Below are positions 20,260-32,423 of a DNA stretch of 64,000 bases, in pieces. The notes below the pieces were generated by a model, which had not been told where the DNA came from, did no database searches, and worked only from the letters and a program-made list of their open reading frames with translations. Both the position numbers and the translations under genes were made by a program. The DNA lies in assembly GCA_030015575.1 (NCBI GenBank), contig CM057340.1, positions 755,229,632-755,293,631 on the forward strand, given 5' to 3'. Numbering within the stretch: position 1 is the first letter of the stretch; each line of letters begins with the position of its first letter. The stretch is from Agapanthus africanus (taxonomy: Eukaryota > Streptophyta > Magnoliopsida > Asparagales > Amaryllidaceae).

Positions 20260-23200
20260 ATGGCAGATAAGAATTTGAAGACGTACCAAAGGCGTGTGGA
20301 CGAAGCCGCCATGCTTGGAATGATAAGGGGAATGCTAGAGAATCAAAAGAGACAGACCGAGCTGATCCAGCAGCAAGCGGAATCGTTTCAGGAAGGTTTG
20401 CAGATCGTTCAGTAGTCTGTGAACAATGTTGGAGCTAAACCAGTCGACCGAGTAGGGACCGTAGTAGATTTCAGACGTTTGGGTCCGACTACATTTACTG
20501 GTTTGGAGGAACCGTTACCAGCAGAGCAGTGGCTAGTGGACACAGAGAACTTGCTTATTGCAGCACAGATTCCAGATGAGAAAAGAGTGGATGTGGTACG
20601 CATTCAGTTAGTAGACTACGCCCGAGAATGGTGGCTTGTGGAGGAGAACCGTTTGCCCAAGCCGATCAAGTGGGCGGATTTTTCAAAGAGTTTCCTGGAG
20701 AAGTTCTTCCCGCGGATTGCACGGGAGGAAATGGAAGAGAAATTCATCGGGCTAAAGCAGAATGGATCACCAGTGGATGTGCATGCAGCGGAATGAGCAA
20801 GACTCAGCAGATTCGCTGGACCTTTAGTTGCCAACGATACAGACAGGGCACGAAGGTTCATACGCAGCTTGGACGTGGACATCCAGAGGCAGATTGCCTC
20901 CCTGGGTTTGACCACTTTCTCACAAGTACTTGCGGCAGCTCGAGAACAGCAGAGCCTATCGGGAAAAACTGGGAGTTCACAGCAGACAGCAGTTGCGGTA
21001 AAGAAGCCAGCATTTGTACCAAACCGAGCTCATGGTCGCAGAGGTATTCCAGTGGACCGTCGAGACGTAACACCGATGAAGAAGCCTACTGTCGTTGATC
21101 AGAGGAAGCGCGTGGTCTGTAGCTATTGCCACTTACCTGGACATTTGCAAAGGGAGTGTCGCAGAATGCAAGGACTCTGTTTAGTTTGTGGAGCGGCAGA
21201 TCACACGATTAACTCGTGTCCGTCGAAGCTTCATACAAAGGATGATATTCAAAAGCCTCCGCATAGACCGTTTCAGGGACAGAAGCAGCTGACTCAAGGA
21301 CCTAATCAGGCTCGAGCTTTTACCTTGACAGCTGAAGAAGCTAAGGCGTCAGGAGAAGTTGTTTCAGGTACTTTACTCGTTCATGGTTTTCCCGCATTAG
21401 CGTTATTTGATTCTGGTGCATCCCATTGTTTTATGTCATCCAAGTTTTTAACTACACACTCGATTGACTACACGACCCTGTCTAGTTTCTGGGACATACA
21501 CACTGGGAATGGGAAAATCATAGCTAGTAGGGAATGTAAAGATTGTACAGTTGTTGTTTGCGGACGGGAGCTTTTTGCAGATTTCTTGGTGATTGATACG
21601 GGCAGCTACGAAGTCGTCATGGGAATGGATTTTATTGGCACTTTCCACGCTCACATTGATTATAGGGCAAGGAAGGTAATTTTCCAGATTCCCGGACATC
21701 CCGAGTTTACGTTCACTGGAGGAAGCAGTTCTGTCGGGCCAGTCGAGTTTAGGGCTTGGCCGACAAATGATATTCTTGCATCAATGGAGGTTGATAAAGA
21801 TGAAGAGCCAGCTGTTGTTCATGATTTTATGGACGTATTTGAAGATATATCGGGTTTACCGCCGAAGAGAGACGTGGAGTTCGCAATTGATCTTATTCCT
21901 GGTGCAGCGCCAGTATCCAAAGCGTATTATCCAATGGCACCAGTAGAGTTGGAAGAAGTCAAGAAACAGGTTGCTGAATTGCTTGAGAAGGGTTGGATTT
22001 GAAGCAGTAACTCGCCTTGGGGAGCTCCAGTTCTTCTAGTAAAGAAGAAGGATGTCACAAGAAGAATGTGCATCGACTATCGAGAATTAAACCGAGTGAC
22101 TATTAAGAACAAGTACCCGATCCCTCGCATTGGCGAACTTTTCGAGCAGCTTAGTGGCGCGAGGGTATTCTCGAAGCTGGATTTGCGATCCGGATATCAT
22201 CAGGTCCGAGTGAAAACAGAAGATATTTGCAAGACGGCGTTCCGAACTCGGTATGGACATTACGAATACTTAGTGATGCCCTTCGGAGTAACGAATGCAC
22301 CGGCAGTATTCATGGATTTGATGAACAGAATCTTTTCACCGTTCTTGGATCATTTTATTGTGGTATTCATCGACGATATTCTGGTTTACTCGAAGAGTTT
22401 TGAAGAGCATACTGAACATTTGAAGATCGCACTGCAAACGTTGAGACAAGAGAAGTTGTATGCAAAGATAAGTAAGTGCGAGTTTTGGCTGGAAGAAGTA
22501 AAGTTTTTGGGGCATGTTGTGTCTGGTGATGGAATTGCCGTCGATCCAGAAAAGATTGCAGCAGTTCGAGATTGGCCGATTCCAAAGAATGTTGCGGAGA
22601 TAAGAAGCTTTCTTGGACTCGCCGGGTATTACAGGAGATTTGTGGAGAACTTTGCTCGTCTGGCAGAGCCGTTGACCAAGCTTACGCGCAAGGAGGTACC
22701 TTTTGTATGGACGGATAAATGTGCGTTAGCTTTTGAGACGTTGAAGCAGAAATTGATAACCGCCCCTATTCTGACCGTGCCAGACAATTCCGGAGGATTG
22801 GTGATTCACAGCGACGCATCTGGGAAAGGATTAGGATGTGTTTTGATGCAGCATGGGAAGGTTGTAGCGTACGCATCGAGACAGTTGAAGACCCATGAGA
22901 AGAATTACCCAACTCATGACTTGGAGCTTGCGGCAGTGATTTTCTCTTTGAAGATTTGGAGACATTACCTTTTGGACGAAAGGGTCGAAGTTTTTACTGA
23001 TCATAAGAGCTTGAAGTATGTGTTCACACAGAAGGAGCTTAATATGAGGCAACGTAGATGGTTGGAGCTGATGGCTGACTACGATCTTGATCTTAAGTAC
23101 CATCCGGGGAAGGTTAATGTCGTGCCGGATGCGCTTAGTCGGTTACCAGCAATTCAGGTGTTAACTACGCAGAAAGAGCTTGTTGAAGATTTTCGAAGAT

Positions 23201-24690
23201 TTGACTTGGAGGTTGTGCTACCGCTTTCTACGGGACAGTTGATGCATCTGCAAGTACAGTCATCGTTGATCGAGAATATTAAAGCAGCACAATCGCAGGA
23301 CCCTAGACTGCAAAAGTTTCGAGGACAGGTTGAAGCCGGACTACGAACAGATTTATTGATCCACGAAGATGGTTCATTGAGGTATGGTAGCCGTTTGTGT
23401 GTGCCAAAGGGGGATATTCGTGAAGAGCTTATGAAGGAGGCACACAGTTCAGCTTATTCTGTACATCCAGGAGGCACAAAGATGTACCGAGATATCCGAC
23501 AGCATTTCTGGTGGGAAGGCATGAAATGGGAGATTGCTCGCTTTGTGACGAAGTGCTTGGTGTGTCAGCAAGTTAAGGCTGAACATCAAAGGGTTGCTGG
23601 TTTATTGCAACCACTTCCGATTCCTCAGTGTAAGTGGGAACATATAACCATGGATTTCGTGACGGCTTTACCGCGGAGTCCAAAAGGCAACAATGCAGTA
23701 TGGGTAATTGTTGATCGATTGACCAAGGCAGCTCACTTTATTCCTTTCCGGGTTGGTCAATCAACAGAGACTTTGGCTGAGCGGTACATGAAAGAGATTG
23801 TAAGATTGCATGGAGTACCGGTGAGCATCGTGTCCGACCGGGACACTCGGTTCTTGTCACACTTTTGGCGGAGGTTACAGGAAAGTTTGGGGACTCGATT
23901 GAATTTTAGCACAGCTTATCATCCTCAAACTGATGGTCAGTCGGAGAGAACGATCCAAACTCTTGAAGATATGTTGAGAGCATGCATGTTGGACTTCAAG
24001 GGTTCTTGGAAGGATCATCTACATTTGGTGGAGTTTTCTTACAACAACAGTTTTCAGGAAACTATCCAGATGGCTCTATTTGAAGCATTGTATGGTCGTA
24101 AATATCGTTCACCTGTTTGTTGGGATGATGTCGGTGAACGAAGATTGTTGGGACCAGATTTGGTTGTGCAGACAGTTGAGAAGGTTAACACTATCAGAAA
24201 TCATATGAAGGTAGCACAAGACAGACAGAAGAGTTGGGCAGATACGTCGAGAAGACCTCTAGAGTTCGCCGTGGGTGATTTGGTATTCTTGAAGATATCA
24301 CCGACTAGAGGGGTGATTCGTTTTGGAAGTCGAGGAAAGCATAGTCCTCGATTCGTTGGACCCTTTGAGATCTTGGAACGTGTTGGTGAGGTAGCATATC
24401 GTTTGGCGTTACCGCAGTCCTTGGCAAATATGTACGATGTGTTTCACGTATCTCAACTCCGTAGGTATGTTCGAGATGAAACGCATGTATTGGATCTTTC
24501 GGAGCTAACAGTACGAGAAGACTTGACTTTTGAGGAGCGACCGATTGAAATCGTGGATCGAAGGGAAAAGGTTCTTAAGAACAGGGTTATCCCTCTTGTA
24601 CTTGTTTCTTGGGGTAATCGCTCGCATGGAGAGTCCACATGGGAACGAGAAGATGAAATCCGGCAGAAGTTTCCTCACCTTTTCTTGTAG
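20260..24690 (+). pseudogene. gag-pol: Tekay gag-pol polyprotein, three stop codons
   Basis: A single frame of 1,477 codons starts with ATG at 20260 and ends at TAG 24688. In order: Gag core (EQWLVDTENLL, EWWLVEENR); two zinc knuckles (CSYCHLPGHLQREC and CLVCGAADHTINSC, about 21117-21230); protease active site [10 protein letters not shown] (about 21400-21432); RT with [12 protein letters not shown] and [10 protein letters not shown] (about 22366-22395); RNase H with [12 protein letters not shown] and [11 protein letters not shown]; integrase with HHCC finger, [19 protein letters not shown] and DGQSERTIQ supplying the catalytic acids; and a chromodomain-like tail beginning IEIVDRREK (about 24540-24690). 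In-frame stops are TAG at 20413, TGA at 20794 and TGA at 22000. There is no frameshift, so the copy died by point mutation only. Confidence 0.95.
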
Positions 24691-24750
24691 TTATCTATCT
24701 TTGTATTCTTGGAATTTCGAGGACAAAATTCATTTTGTAGTTGGGTATAA

Positions 24751-27608
24751 TGTAACACCCGAGCCCAATGCTACTAATTTCTGTTACTTTATGAATGGAG
24801 TTTGACCTTCATTTCATTTATCTTGCTTGATTGTTACTTTTACCCCGTCAATTCAATTTTGCATCTAACATTTTAAGGCATCTAAAATAAAATTAAAAAT
24901 ATTCATCTTGGCCTACTTGACACCCCTAACCCTGCTGTAGCGTCCGTGCATCGTGTTCTCGTCCCGTTCAGTGAAACGGGCGAGTTTGGATGGCTACGTG
25001 CACGTACGTGTGTCCGTTTTGGGGGTATGCTTTTTGATCATAAAACACTTCATTTTAAATTTTGGATCCCGCTTAAAATTCTATTATTTCAATTTCGAAT
25101 TTTTGGGCCCGACCCGGGTGCGATTTGGAAATGTTTTATTTTGCGCCAAAATCCCAAATTTTATATTTTTTAAACCATCGCATATTTAACCAATCTAATA
25201 TATTTTTAACCGTATAAATATTTCTAATATTTCTAAAATATTTCAATCTAATTTCATCAGCCAATCAAACTCTCTACCGTAGGCCCCTCTCCCTCTCTCT
25301 CTCTCGCACCGTCTCTCTCTCTCTCCCCCCCATATCCCTTTCTCTCTCTTCTATATATATCTCTCACTTTCTCATATTTAATCTCTCTCTCCTCTCCATT
25401 TCTTTTCCTCACGTAACCCAACCCCCAGCGAGCCCTAGTCTCCGGCTCCCTCGCCGCCGCAGCACCGACGCCGACGCAAACATCACCACCATCCTTGCCT
25501 CCTCGCCCTCGTCGCAGCCGCTGCACCATTCCTTCCTCCTCTTCCTTCTTCCCGTGCACCCTGCACCTTCACCACGGCCTGCGCGCGTCCCTGCATGCCG
25601 TTGCACCGCCGTGAGTCGCCGCCGGTGACCCCGTCCTCGTGTCCCCGGCCTCGCAAGCCCCCCTCGGTGAGCTAGCTCCCCTCCTCTTTCATTTCTTCTT
25701 TCTTTCTCTGTAAATATTTTCTTGATCTGGAAACTTCTTGTCGCTGTCGGCGTAGGCCACCGCCGGAGTTCGTCGACGCCGTCGACCGTCACCACCCGTC
25801 CCACAGACCATTGTAAGCCTTCCCTCTCCATCCTCCTTCCCTGTCTTCTTTATTTTTTCCGTTCTTTTCTTTGTGCAACTTTTGACATTCACTGTTCACA
25901 ATTTGGCCGGAATCCGATGATGCCGACTACGTTACCCGACGTTCCAGCGAGGTACCCCGACCCGTGTGGTTCCATTGTTCGTCGTTTGGGTTCATTCCGT
26001 GAACCGTGCGCCCGTCGCGAGTTTCCCCGCCGATGTCTTACGTTCCGTTTTTCCCAGTTCGCGACCCGTCGAGGCAAGTACCCCTTGCTACATGCTATAC
26101 AATATTTACGTATATATTATGACACCCTAAACCTGTAAATTTAACTTTGGTACGATCATTTCTCATTTTCATGTACAATATTGTTATATATCATTTTATC
26201 TTTAAACTTGGAACCTACAGTTTGCAATTGAACCTAATAACCACATTTACCGTTTAATCACATTTTAATATTGACATAGCTTATGGCATTTATCTCTATA
26301 GTTTTGTTCCATTTGGACACTCGTGTGCATTTTAACCTGTAATAGCTGTATTGAACCTGTATATAAATCATTGCACCTCTAAAGTTCTTAAACTTGTTAA
26401 CATGATTAAAAGGCCATAATTGTCATACTGCATTCGCATAACATTGAAATCATCTCTGTGACACAACTAATAGCTGTACTGCAAATTGAGTAAATATGCT
26501 TATTGCTTAATTCATTGCTTATATCATGTGATGATAACCACGCTTGCTTGTATAACTGATTGTGAGCACACCCATGATATTGTTTACATCTTGACCAGAC
26601 TTGCTATATATATATATATATATTGATCTACCCGACATGGTACCGTATACTGCTTGACTTGACCTGATGTACCATGACCTGACCCGTTACCTGATCTTGT
26701 GTCTAATGCCAACAAACCTGACATGTAGTCCTCATGGACCGTTCCTCTGTCTATCCAGACAAACCTGTTTACCTGATCCTGTGTTGGCATTAGTTTCTTG
26801 ATTTCGGGATACCTGACTTGACTTACACATATAACTTGGGGGTATGGGGAAATCAAAGGTGAAACCTGACTTGTAACTCAACAGTTCACTACCTGTACTG
26901 ATCAGTTTTAGAGGCCAGGCCCGCCTCGTGACGATGCTGCCGACATCGTTGGTCTTTATCCATTCCCTGTTAGTGCCTAGCGGCACGTCTCGGTTTCAGC
27001 CCGAGAGTCTTAGACCGTGGTCCCGGGCATGCACGGGATACTATTGAGTTACATCGATGATTCATCAATTTGGTTTCAAAGACTTTAGAACAGAAAACCT
27101 GATAGAACAGTTAGTTTACCTACTGCACATTACCCTGCACTGCTCTGACTTATATTATTGTTACTCTTGTTTTATTCATGTTTATATTGCATTGCCTGCT
27201 ACACTGTTCATATTATATTACTTGATGACTTGACGCGCTGACGTCTGGGTTTTGCATGGCCCAGATTCTGTACCGCTGTTGCAGTCCGAGCAGAAGTACT
27301 TCAGCCGACAGGCTGAGCTGTGAGTGTCTGTAGTAGTTAGCTTTTCTTTCCTGCATTTTATTCCTGATGTGAGCCCGCATTATGGGATATACATTCCAGT
27401 TATTTTGTAATGGATCTTTCGCTTCCGCATTTATTTATTATTGACTCATGTTATCTTGGATTATGGACATGTTTTAGATAGTTTTATTTTGTTCTTGATA
27501 TCTCTACAACCGTAATGTGACTGTGGATGGATACTTCCTACCCACAGGTAGCATGGTTGGCTAAGTCACGTGCCCATTTTAGCGTACTCTGGGAAGCGGA
27601 GCGTGACA
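24751..27608 (+). repeat. 3' LTR of nested Tekay element
   Basis: This is the downstream copy of the LTR at 17044-19884. It has a longer TA dinucleotide run near 26605-26623 and scattered single-base differences. The 60 bases between the polyprotein stop and the LTR include GAGGACAAAATTC, the usual lead-in to the polypurine tract, but the tract itself is weak. Confidence 0.95.
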
Positions 27609-30002
27609 GGGACAGTAATTGGGATCATTGACGTCGTTTGGCCGCGACGGACGTCTTGACTCCGGTAGATTAATGAGTCTGTTATGCAATGCCAGTTCAA
27701 ACAGTCTTCTAGTTTTATTCTGAGGAAACGAGTAAGGTCGTCCCAGCCTCTCCTCGAGGGACAGGTGTGGACGTATATTATTTTGACGAACAACCGGCTT
27801 CAAGTTGCTCGGCTGTTGTTGAGAATTGGCGACGACGACCGCTTTCCCTTTCCCCTTCTCATTTCGAGAGTCCGGCTTTAGAGGAGAAGGTCTGTGACCC
27901 ATCTGATCCATCTGTGCTAACTTATCGATCAAGGCTTGGAACGTGGTTGGTTTAAAGAACATCATAAACTGTGAGATAGTTGCATGAGGATCTAGGGTGC
28001 CCACGAACATGCCCACCGCCGGCGCTTCTTCAATGCGTTGCTCGCACTTTGACCACAAGTTCCACCATCGGATTGCATATTGAACCCAAGTCTCGCCCGG
28101 CTTTACTCTCGCATTAATCAAAGCTGTTATTGGAGTACGCTCACTGGCACTTGCGAAGTGCTGGGTGAACAACAACTTCATTTTAGCGAAGGTCTTGACG
28201 GAGTCATTTGGGAGTTCGGAGTACCACTCAAATGCCGTCTCCGATAAGCTACCGACGAACTGGCGAAACAACAATTTATCATCACCGCCGGTTTTACCGC
28301 AAAGGGCCCTGAACTGGGCAACATATTGATGGGGATTGCCAGTCCCCTTATAGACATGAAATTTCGGTATTGTATAGCCCGGCGGGTACTTGATCTGATC
28401 ATACCAGCTCGGATATGGTCGCCCTGTTCTGACAACTTGACTGGCTGCCTCAGTTGCCTGGTGAACCCGTATCTGCTGAGCTGTATATTCGTCCAGTGCA
28501 GCTTTGGAAATTATCTCCTCCTTGGCTGTTGACAGCCCCGGTGGAGAATTTGACGTCTCTCCTCTGTCATCTTCAAGGACAATCGAAGGATCTTCAGCAG
28601 GTGCATCTTGCTGGATCATCATACCCACCATGTCCTGGAACAGAAAGGCCATTCGTTTTATATTGGCTGCTTGTTCTGCAGCCTCTTTGTCCTTCTTTTC
28701 CAATATCCTGCGAATGAACTCGGCGTCGATTTCTTGCTCCTGGCGTTGATCCGAGGACGCTTCTGGGTTTTCTTTTGGCCCAGTGAGTGCGGCTATCGCA
28801 TTCATCTTTTCTTGGAGCTTCTGCTGCTGCTCCTGAGCTTTAGTCACCGATCGCGTAAGCGGTCTATGACCTGTGGATATACGGCTGTCCTCTTTCCCAG
28901 ACGCCATGTAGACGGTGTGTACCACAATGCCCCCAGACTTAGGGCGTTTGGGCTCACTGCCTTTGACATTCGCCGCAGGCGTGGGGACTTTCTCCGGTCT
29001 TCTTCTCTTGTGGGCCGTCGGAGTTAAGGGGGTCGTTGCTTTGGGCACCCAGGTGGTCGTCGTCTTCCGTTGCTTGACAGGGGGATTTTCCTCCTGTCGG
29101 CCCTTCGACTTCTTATGCTGGTGAGAGAAATTCGGATCAATCACCGATTCTCGGACTCGTCGCCAAGTCTTGTAGATCCTGAAGGACGGCCGTTGAGGAG
29201 ACTGCTCCGGCTTTTCTGGTTCTGCTTCCACGGCGGTCTCTACCGGTGGAGGAGATCTTTTGAGCACCGCAGTTGGCGAATTTCGGCGTACCCTGTTCAG
29301 CAGCTCAAAGCTGTTCCCAGTTGGAACAGCAGCATTAACTTCCACCGTTGGAGCTGGTGGAGTTAGCCCAGAGGGGGAGTTACCCCCAGCCTTCCTTATC
29401 CGGCGCCAGTGGCGACGTCGGGCGTGACGGGTTGTTGGGATTGGTTCAGTGACGGCTTTGTCTTGCCCCTCGTTCAAGTGGGTGGCTGTTGCCGGTGTCA
29501 GGCTCTTGAAGACCGATGTCCGTTGAGAAGTCGTGCCCAACCGGTCAAACACAGATTTCTGAGCGGGAGCGGGACCGGGAGCAGTCAGCCTTGCGAAGAC
29601 CGACCCTCTTGCAGGAGAAGCCGCCTTGACGGCTTCAGGAGCAGGGATGGCTATCCTTTCTGGGATGACCACTTCAGGTATTACGGGCTTCTTGGTAGGC
29701 CATTTGGAGCCCAAGTTCAGCCTGGTGAAGACTGTGGAATTGGACGACCCATTGAGAGGGGCCGCGGGAGTAGCAAGTCGATCGAAGACCAACTTCTTTG
29801 AAGCTTCCGGTACGGGCACTGGTATGGCGAAGCTCGCTGGCGGGAGCATGGTCCCGAAAAATAGTCCAGTCGTAGCCTGGGTGATCTGTTCCACCGGCAT
29901 CGTGAATAGTGATGCCGCCTGAGGCCTATAGGCTACACCTCCAGGTGAGGCGGAGCGCCGGTTGCATTTACATTTGGAGCAGTTCGAGCAGTTGGATACC
30001 AT
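27609..30002 (-). pseudogene. gag: Tat gag, N-terminal and core part
   Basis: About 797 open codons from the start at 30002. The N-terminus has closely spaced Cys (CSNCSKCKC), then a Pro/Ala/Ser-rich region with repeated SVFxRL words, a basic stretch, and the Gag core: YPSWYDQIKYPPGYTIPKF, SETAFEWYSELPNDS, KPGETWVQYAIRWWN. It ends at NYCP, the first Cys of the zinc knuckle, where the Tekay insertion enters; the rest of the knuckle is at 17043 and below. This is the best-preserved gag in the window and shows where the left copy (830-4828) is broken. Confidence 0.9.
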
Positions 30003-30128
30003 TGCTGTTTGATTTCTGCGCCAAGCAAAAGACCAAATCTTAGTAACTTGAACCCGAGGGCAACTATTAACAAACCGCGATTTATTCGCGAATACGACAC
30101 ATGAAGTGTGGAGTGGAAAGAGGAAAAG

Positions 30129-30146
30129 GTCTCACCGGGCGTGCCA
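30129..30146 (-). promoter_or_regulatory. Primer-binding site of right Tat copy
   Basis: On the - strand it reads TGGCACGCCCGGTGAGAC, one base different from the left copy's site. It sits five bases from the LTR end (GGGGAACA in sense). The stretch 30003-30128 is the untranslated leader. Confidence 0.75.
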
Positions 30147-31077
30147 GAATCTGTTCCCCTCCGAACACAGAGACGCGACCGCGTAGGTTCGTCTTGCCTG
30201 AGATTCGGGACAGATGCTATTTGGTTTTATCCGTCCACCTCTCCGAAGATGCCAAGTTGATTCATGGCACCGTGTATCGGAGGTTTAGACGGATGCGGCC
30301 GATGTAGCAGACTTCGTCAGATTCCCTCTCGTTTGAGGGGTTTTTGATTGTGGGGACGCTCTTCCCTGCAGGCGCAAGCCCCTGCAGTTAATTACGCTAC
30401 CGCACCGCGGTAGTAACTTTCTCCTTCTCCAGAATTTCACTTCGTGTCGTGGGTGTTTGTTTTGTTTGTGGTTGCCCGTGGATTGTATACGGAGACTAAT
30501 TTATGTCGTCGCCCGTAGGACGTGGATTAGTCTAAATCCGTATTTTCTTAGATTTGGGTTTGGGATTTTGGTTTAAGGATACGTTAGCCCTATTTAAGGC
30601 TAAGATCAACTTAAACCTTTGTTAAAGATACGTTAGCCTAATCTCCAGACTAAGATCAACTTAACGAGTTCGTTTGGATCCGATAAGAGAGCAATTGGCT
30701 CTATTGTTTAGTTTAGTGACATTGCGGTCGATTTCCAGTTTAGGGACATGGTGGTCCATCATTCCCATTTGGGGACGAACATTAGTTTAAGGAAATTTCG
30801 GTCCAACATTCCCATTTTGGGACGAATATTAGTTTAAGGACGTTTCGGTCCAGGTGTTTAAGGACCCCGCAGTCCGTATCGATGTGTAGTTGTCGGGACC
30901 CGTCACCTCTCTGAAGACGTTGAAGGATTACAACGACAAATATCAGAGGAGTTCGGAGATGTACCCTTGAACCGGGTGTAAATTGGTTTAAGAGAGCAAT
31001 TGTGCTCAGCTCAATTTAATTTGAGGACTTACGGCCAGTATTGGGCTAAGTCCAGTTGAGAATATTCAACAATTTTT

Positions 31078-31370
31078 TATTTGTCTGGCCTGTTAGGCCT
31101 TTAATTGGGCTCTGCCCTTGTTTAATAATGCATGGCATTTTGTTTGGTCTATTAGACCTTTATTTGGGCTCTGCCTTTTTTAAATGATGCACAGCATCTG
31201 TTTTGGTCTGACAGACCTTTGTTTGTGCTCTGCATTGCATTTTATTCTAGCCTGTTAGGCCTTTTAAATGAGGTTCTGTTCCTTTTTTTTATAATGCAGA
31301 GCATTTTTTTTGGTCCATTGGGCCTCTTAATTGGGTCCTGCCCTTTAATAATGCGCTGCATTAATTAGTC
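31078..31370. repeat. Array of micro-hairpins with 3-base loops
   Basis: About four units of 60-100 bp each contain three small inverted repeats. Series 1: GGCCTGTTAGGCC (31087), GGTCTATTAGACC (31146), GGTCTGACAGACC (31205). Series 2: GGGCTCTGCCC. Series 3: ATGCATGGCAT (31128), ATGCACAGCAT, ATGCAGAGCAT. The loop is three bases and the arms covary between units. Confidence 0.8.
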
Positions 31371-31381
31371 TGACAGAACGC

Positions 31382-32423
31382 CACGTGGCTTGTCAGGCGC
31401 TTTATGCTAATTGAAGAGCGCAAGGCGCAAGTCCATGTGGAGGTGACACGTGTCACGCTCTGGTAAGCGCAAGTCTGCTAGCGCAGTGCGCTGGGACAGT
31501 ACGCTGTGCTGTTGCGCTGCTGCCACGTAGCGTGCTCTGGTGACTTGCGCCAATTTAAGAGAGCAGCGCTCTATTTTAGAAGCGCATAGCGCAGTCTGTT
31601 CTGGGGCTGACACGTGGCGCTCTCTGGTGGCTTGCGCCAACCCGAGAGCGCAACAGTGCAATTTTTTCAAGTGCAGGGCACTGTTCAATATCTTGATCCG
31701 ATTTTGGATCAAAGAAGAGAATCTTCTAAGATTCCAGAACCAATGGTTCATCAAAAGGCAATGCCTTTATTTAGATCAGAAAGATCTAAAGAAGAAGTAA
31801 ATTACTTCTTTTTATTAATATTATCATTTTTTATTGAAGATCTTTGATCTTGTTCTTAGATCATTGATCTTTTCAGAAGAAAATTCTTCTTTTTCTAAAG
31901 GTTTTACCTTTTTCTTTCTTTCTTTCTGAATTCTTCTCCAAGTTCTTAGAAGAGCTCTGTGAATTCTCTGTGTGCTAAAATTCTCTCTTAGACTTGGAAT
32001 CTAGGGGGCTTTTTATAGTGTCATTTGATTTGTTAAATCAGTTAAAGAGATCTTTCTCTGAGTGATTTAGGGATTTTTCCCTACCGTTGGATCTTTGATC
32101 CAAGGGCTTCTGTTTTACAAAAGATAACCTTCTTGTTTTAACAAGATCAGAAAGATCTTTCTAGAATTTTAATTCTGTTTTAGTGCTAGCACAGTTGGCG
32201 CAAGCGCACCTGCGCTTGACACGTGTCGCGCAGCGCAGAGTACAGCGCAACTGTGCTGCCACGTGTCGCGCAGCGCAGCGCCACTGCTCTACCACGTGTC
32301 GCGCAGCGCAGAACGCAACTCAGCTGAAGCGTTGCTTCCGTTATTTTCATTTTAAATAGAGCCTTGCTCTGATTGGGTGCGCTGCCTTGGGCGCTGCGCT
32401 GGCGTGTCAGCTTTTGACACGTG
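31382..32423. promoter_or_regulatory. Cluster of seven G-box (CACGTG) motifs in Tat LTR
   Basis: CACGTG occurs at 31382, 31447, 31611, 32220, 32260, 32293 and 32418, several as ACACGTGTC or ACACGTGGC, the forms recognised by plant bZIP factors in abscisic-acid and light responses. GCGCAGCGCAG words accompany four of them. Because the element is on the - strand, they fall on both sides of the predicted TATA box. The regulatory role is inference. Confidence 0.55.
32010..32017 (-). promoter_or_regulatory. Predicted TATA box of Tat LTR
   Basis: In sense the sequence reads CACTATAAAAAGCCCCC, a strong plant TATA context. It is the only clear TATA box in this LTR and lies about 500 bases from the LTR start. 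Confidence 0.6.

Larger units (their letters stand above)
17044..27608 (+). mobile_element. Full-length Tekay/Del chromovirus, nested in Tat gag
   Basis: This is a 10,565-bp element with two LTRs of 2,841 and 2,858 bp, both starting TGTAACACCCGAG and ending GCGTGACA. It is flanked by perfect 5-bp target duplications GGGAC at 17039-17043 and 27609-27613. The internal order is primer site, gag, protease, RT, RNase H, integrase and chromodomain-like tail in a single reading frame. The two LTRs look nearly identical by eye, so the insertion is recent relative to the host Tat copy. Three in-frame stops make it non-autonomous. Confidence 0.95.

Noticed and set aside
22367..23103. Open frames on the - strand under Tekay 1 pol
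   Set aside because: Short shadow frames opposite clear RT and RNase H motifs.
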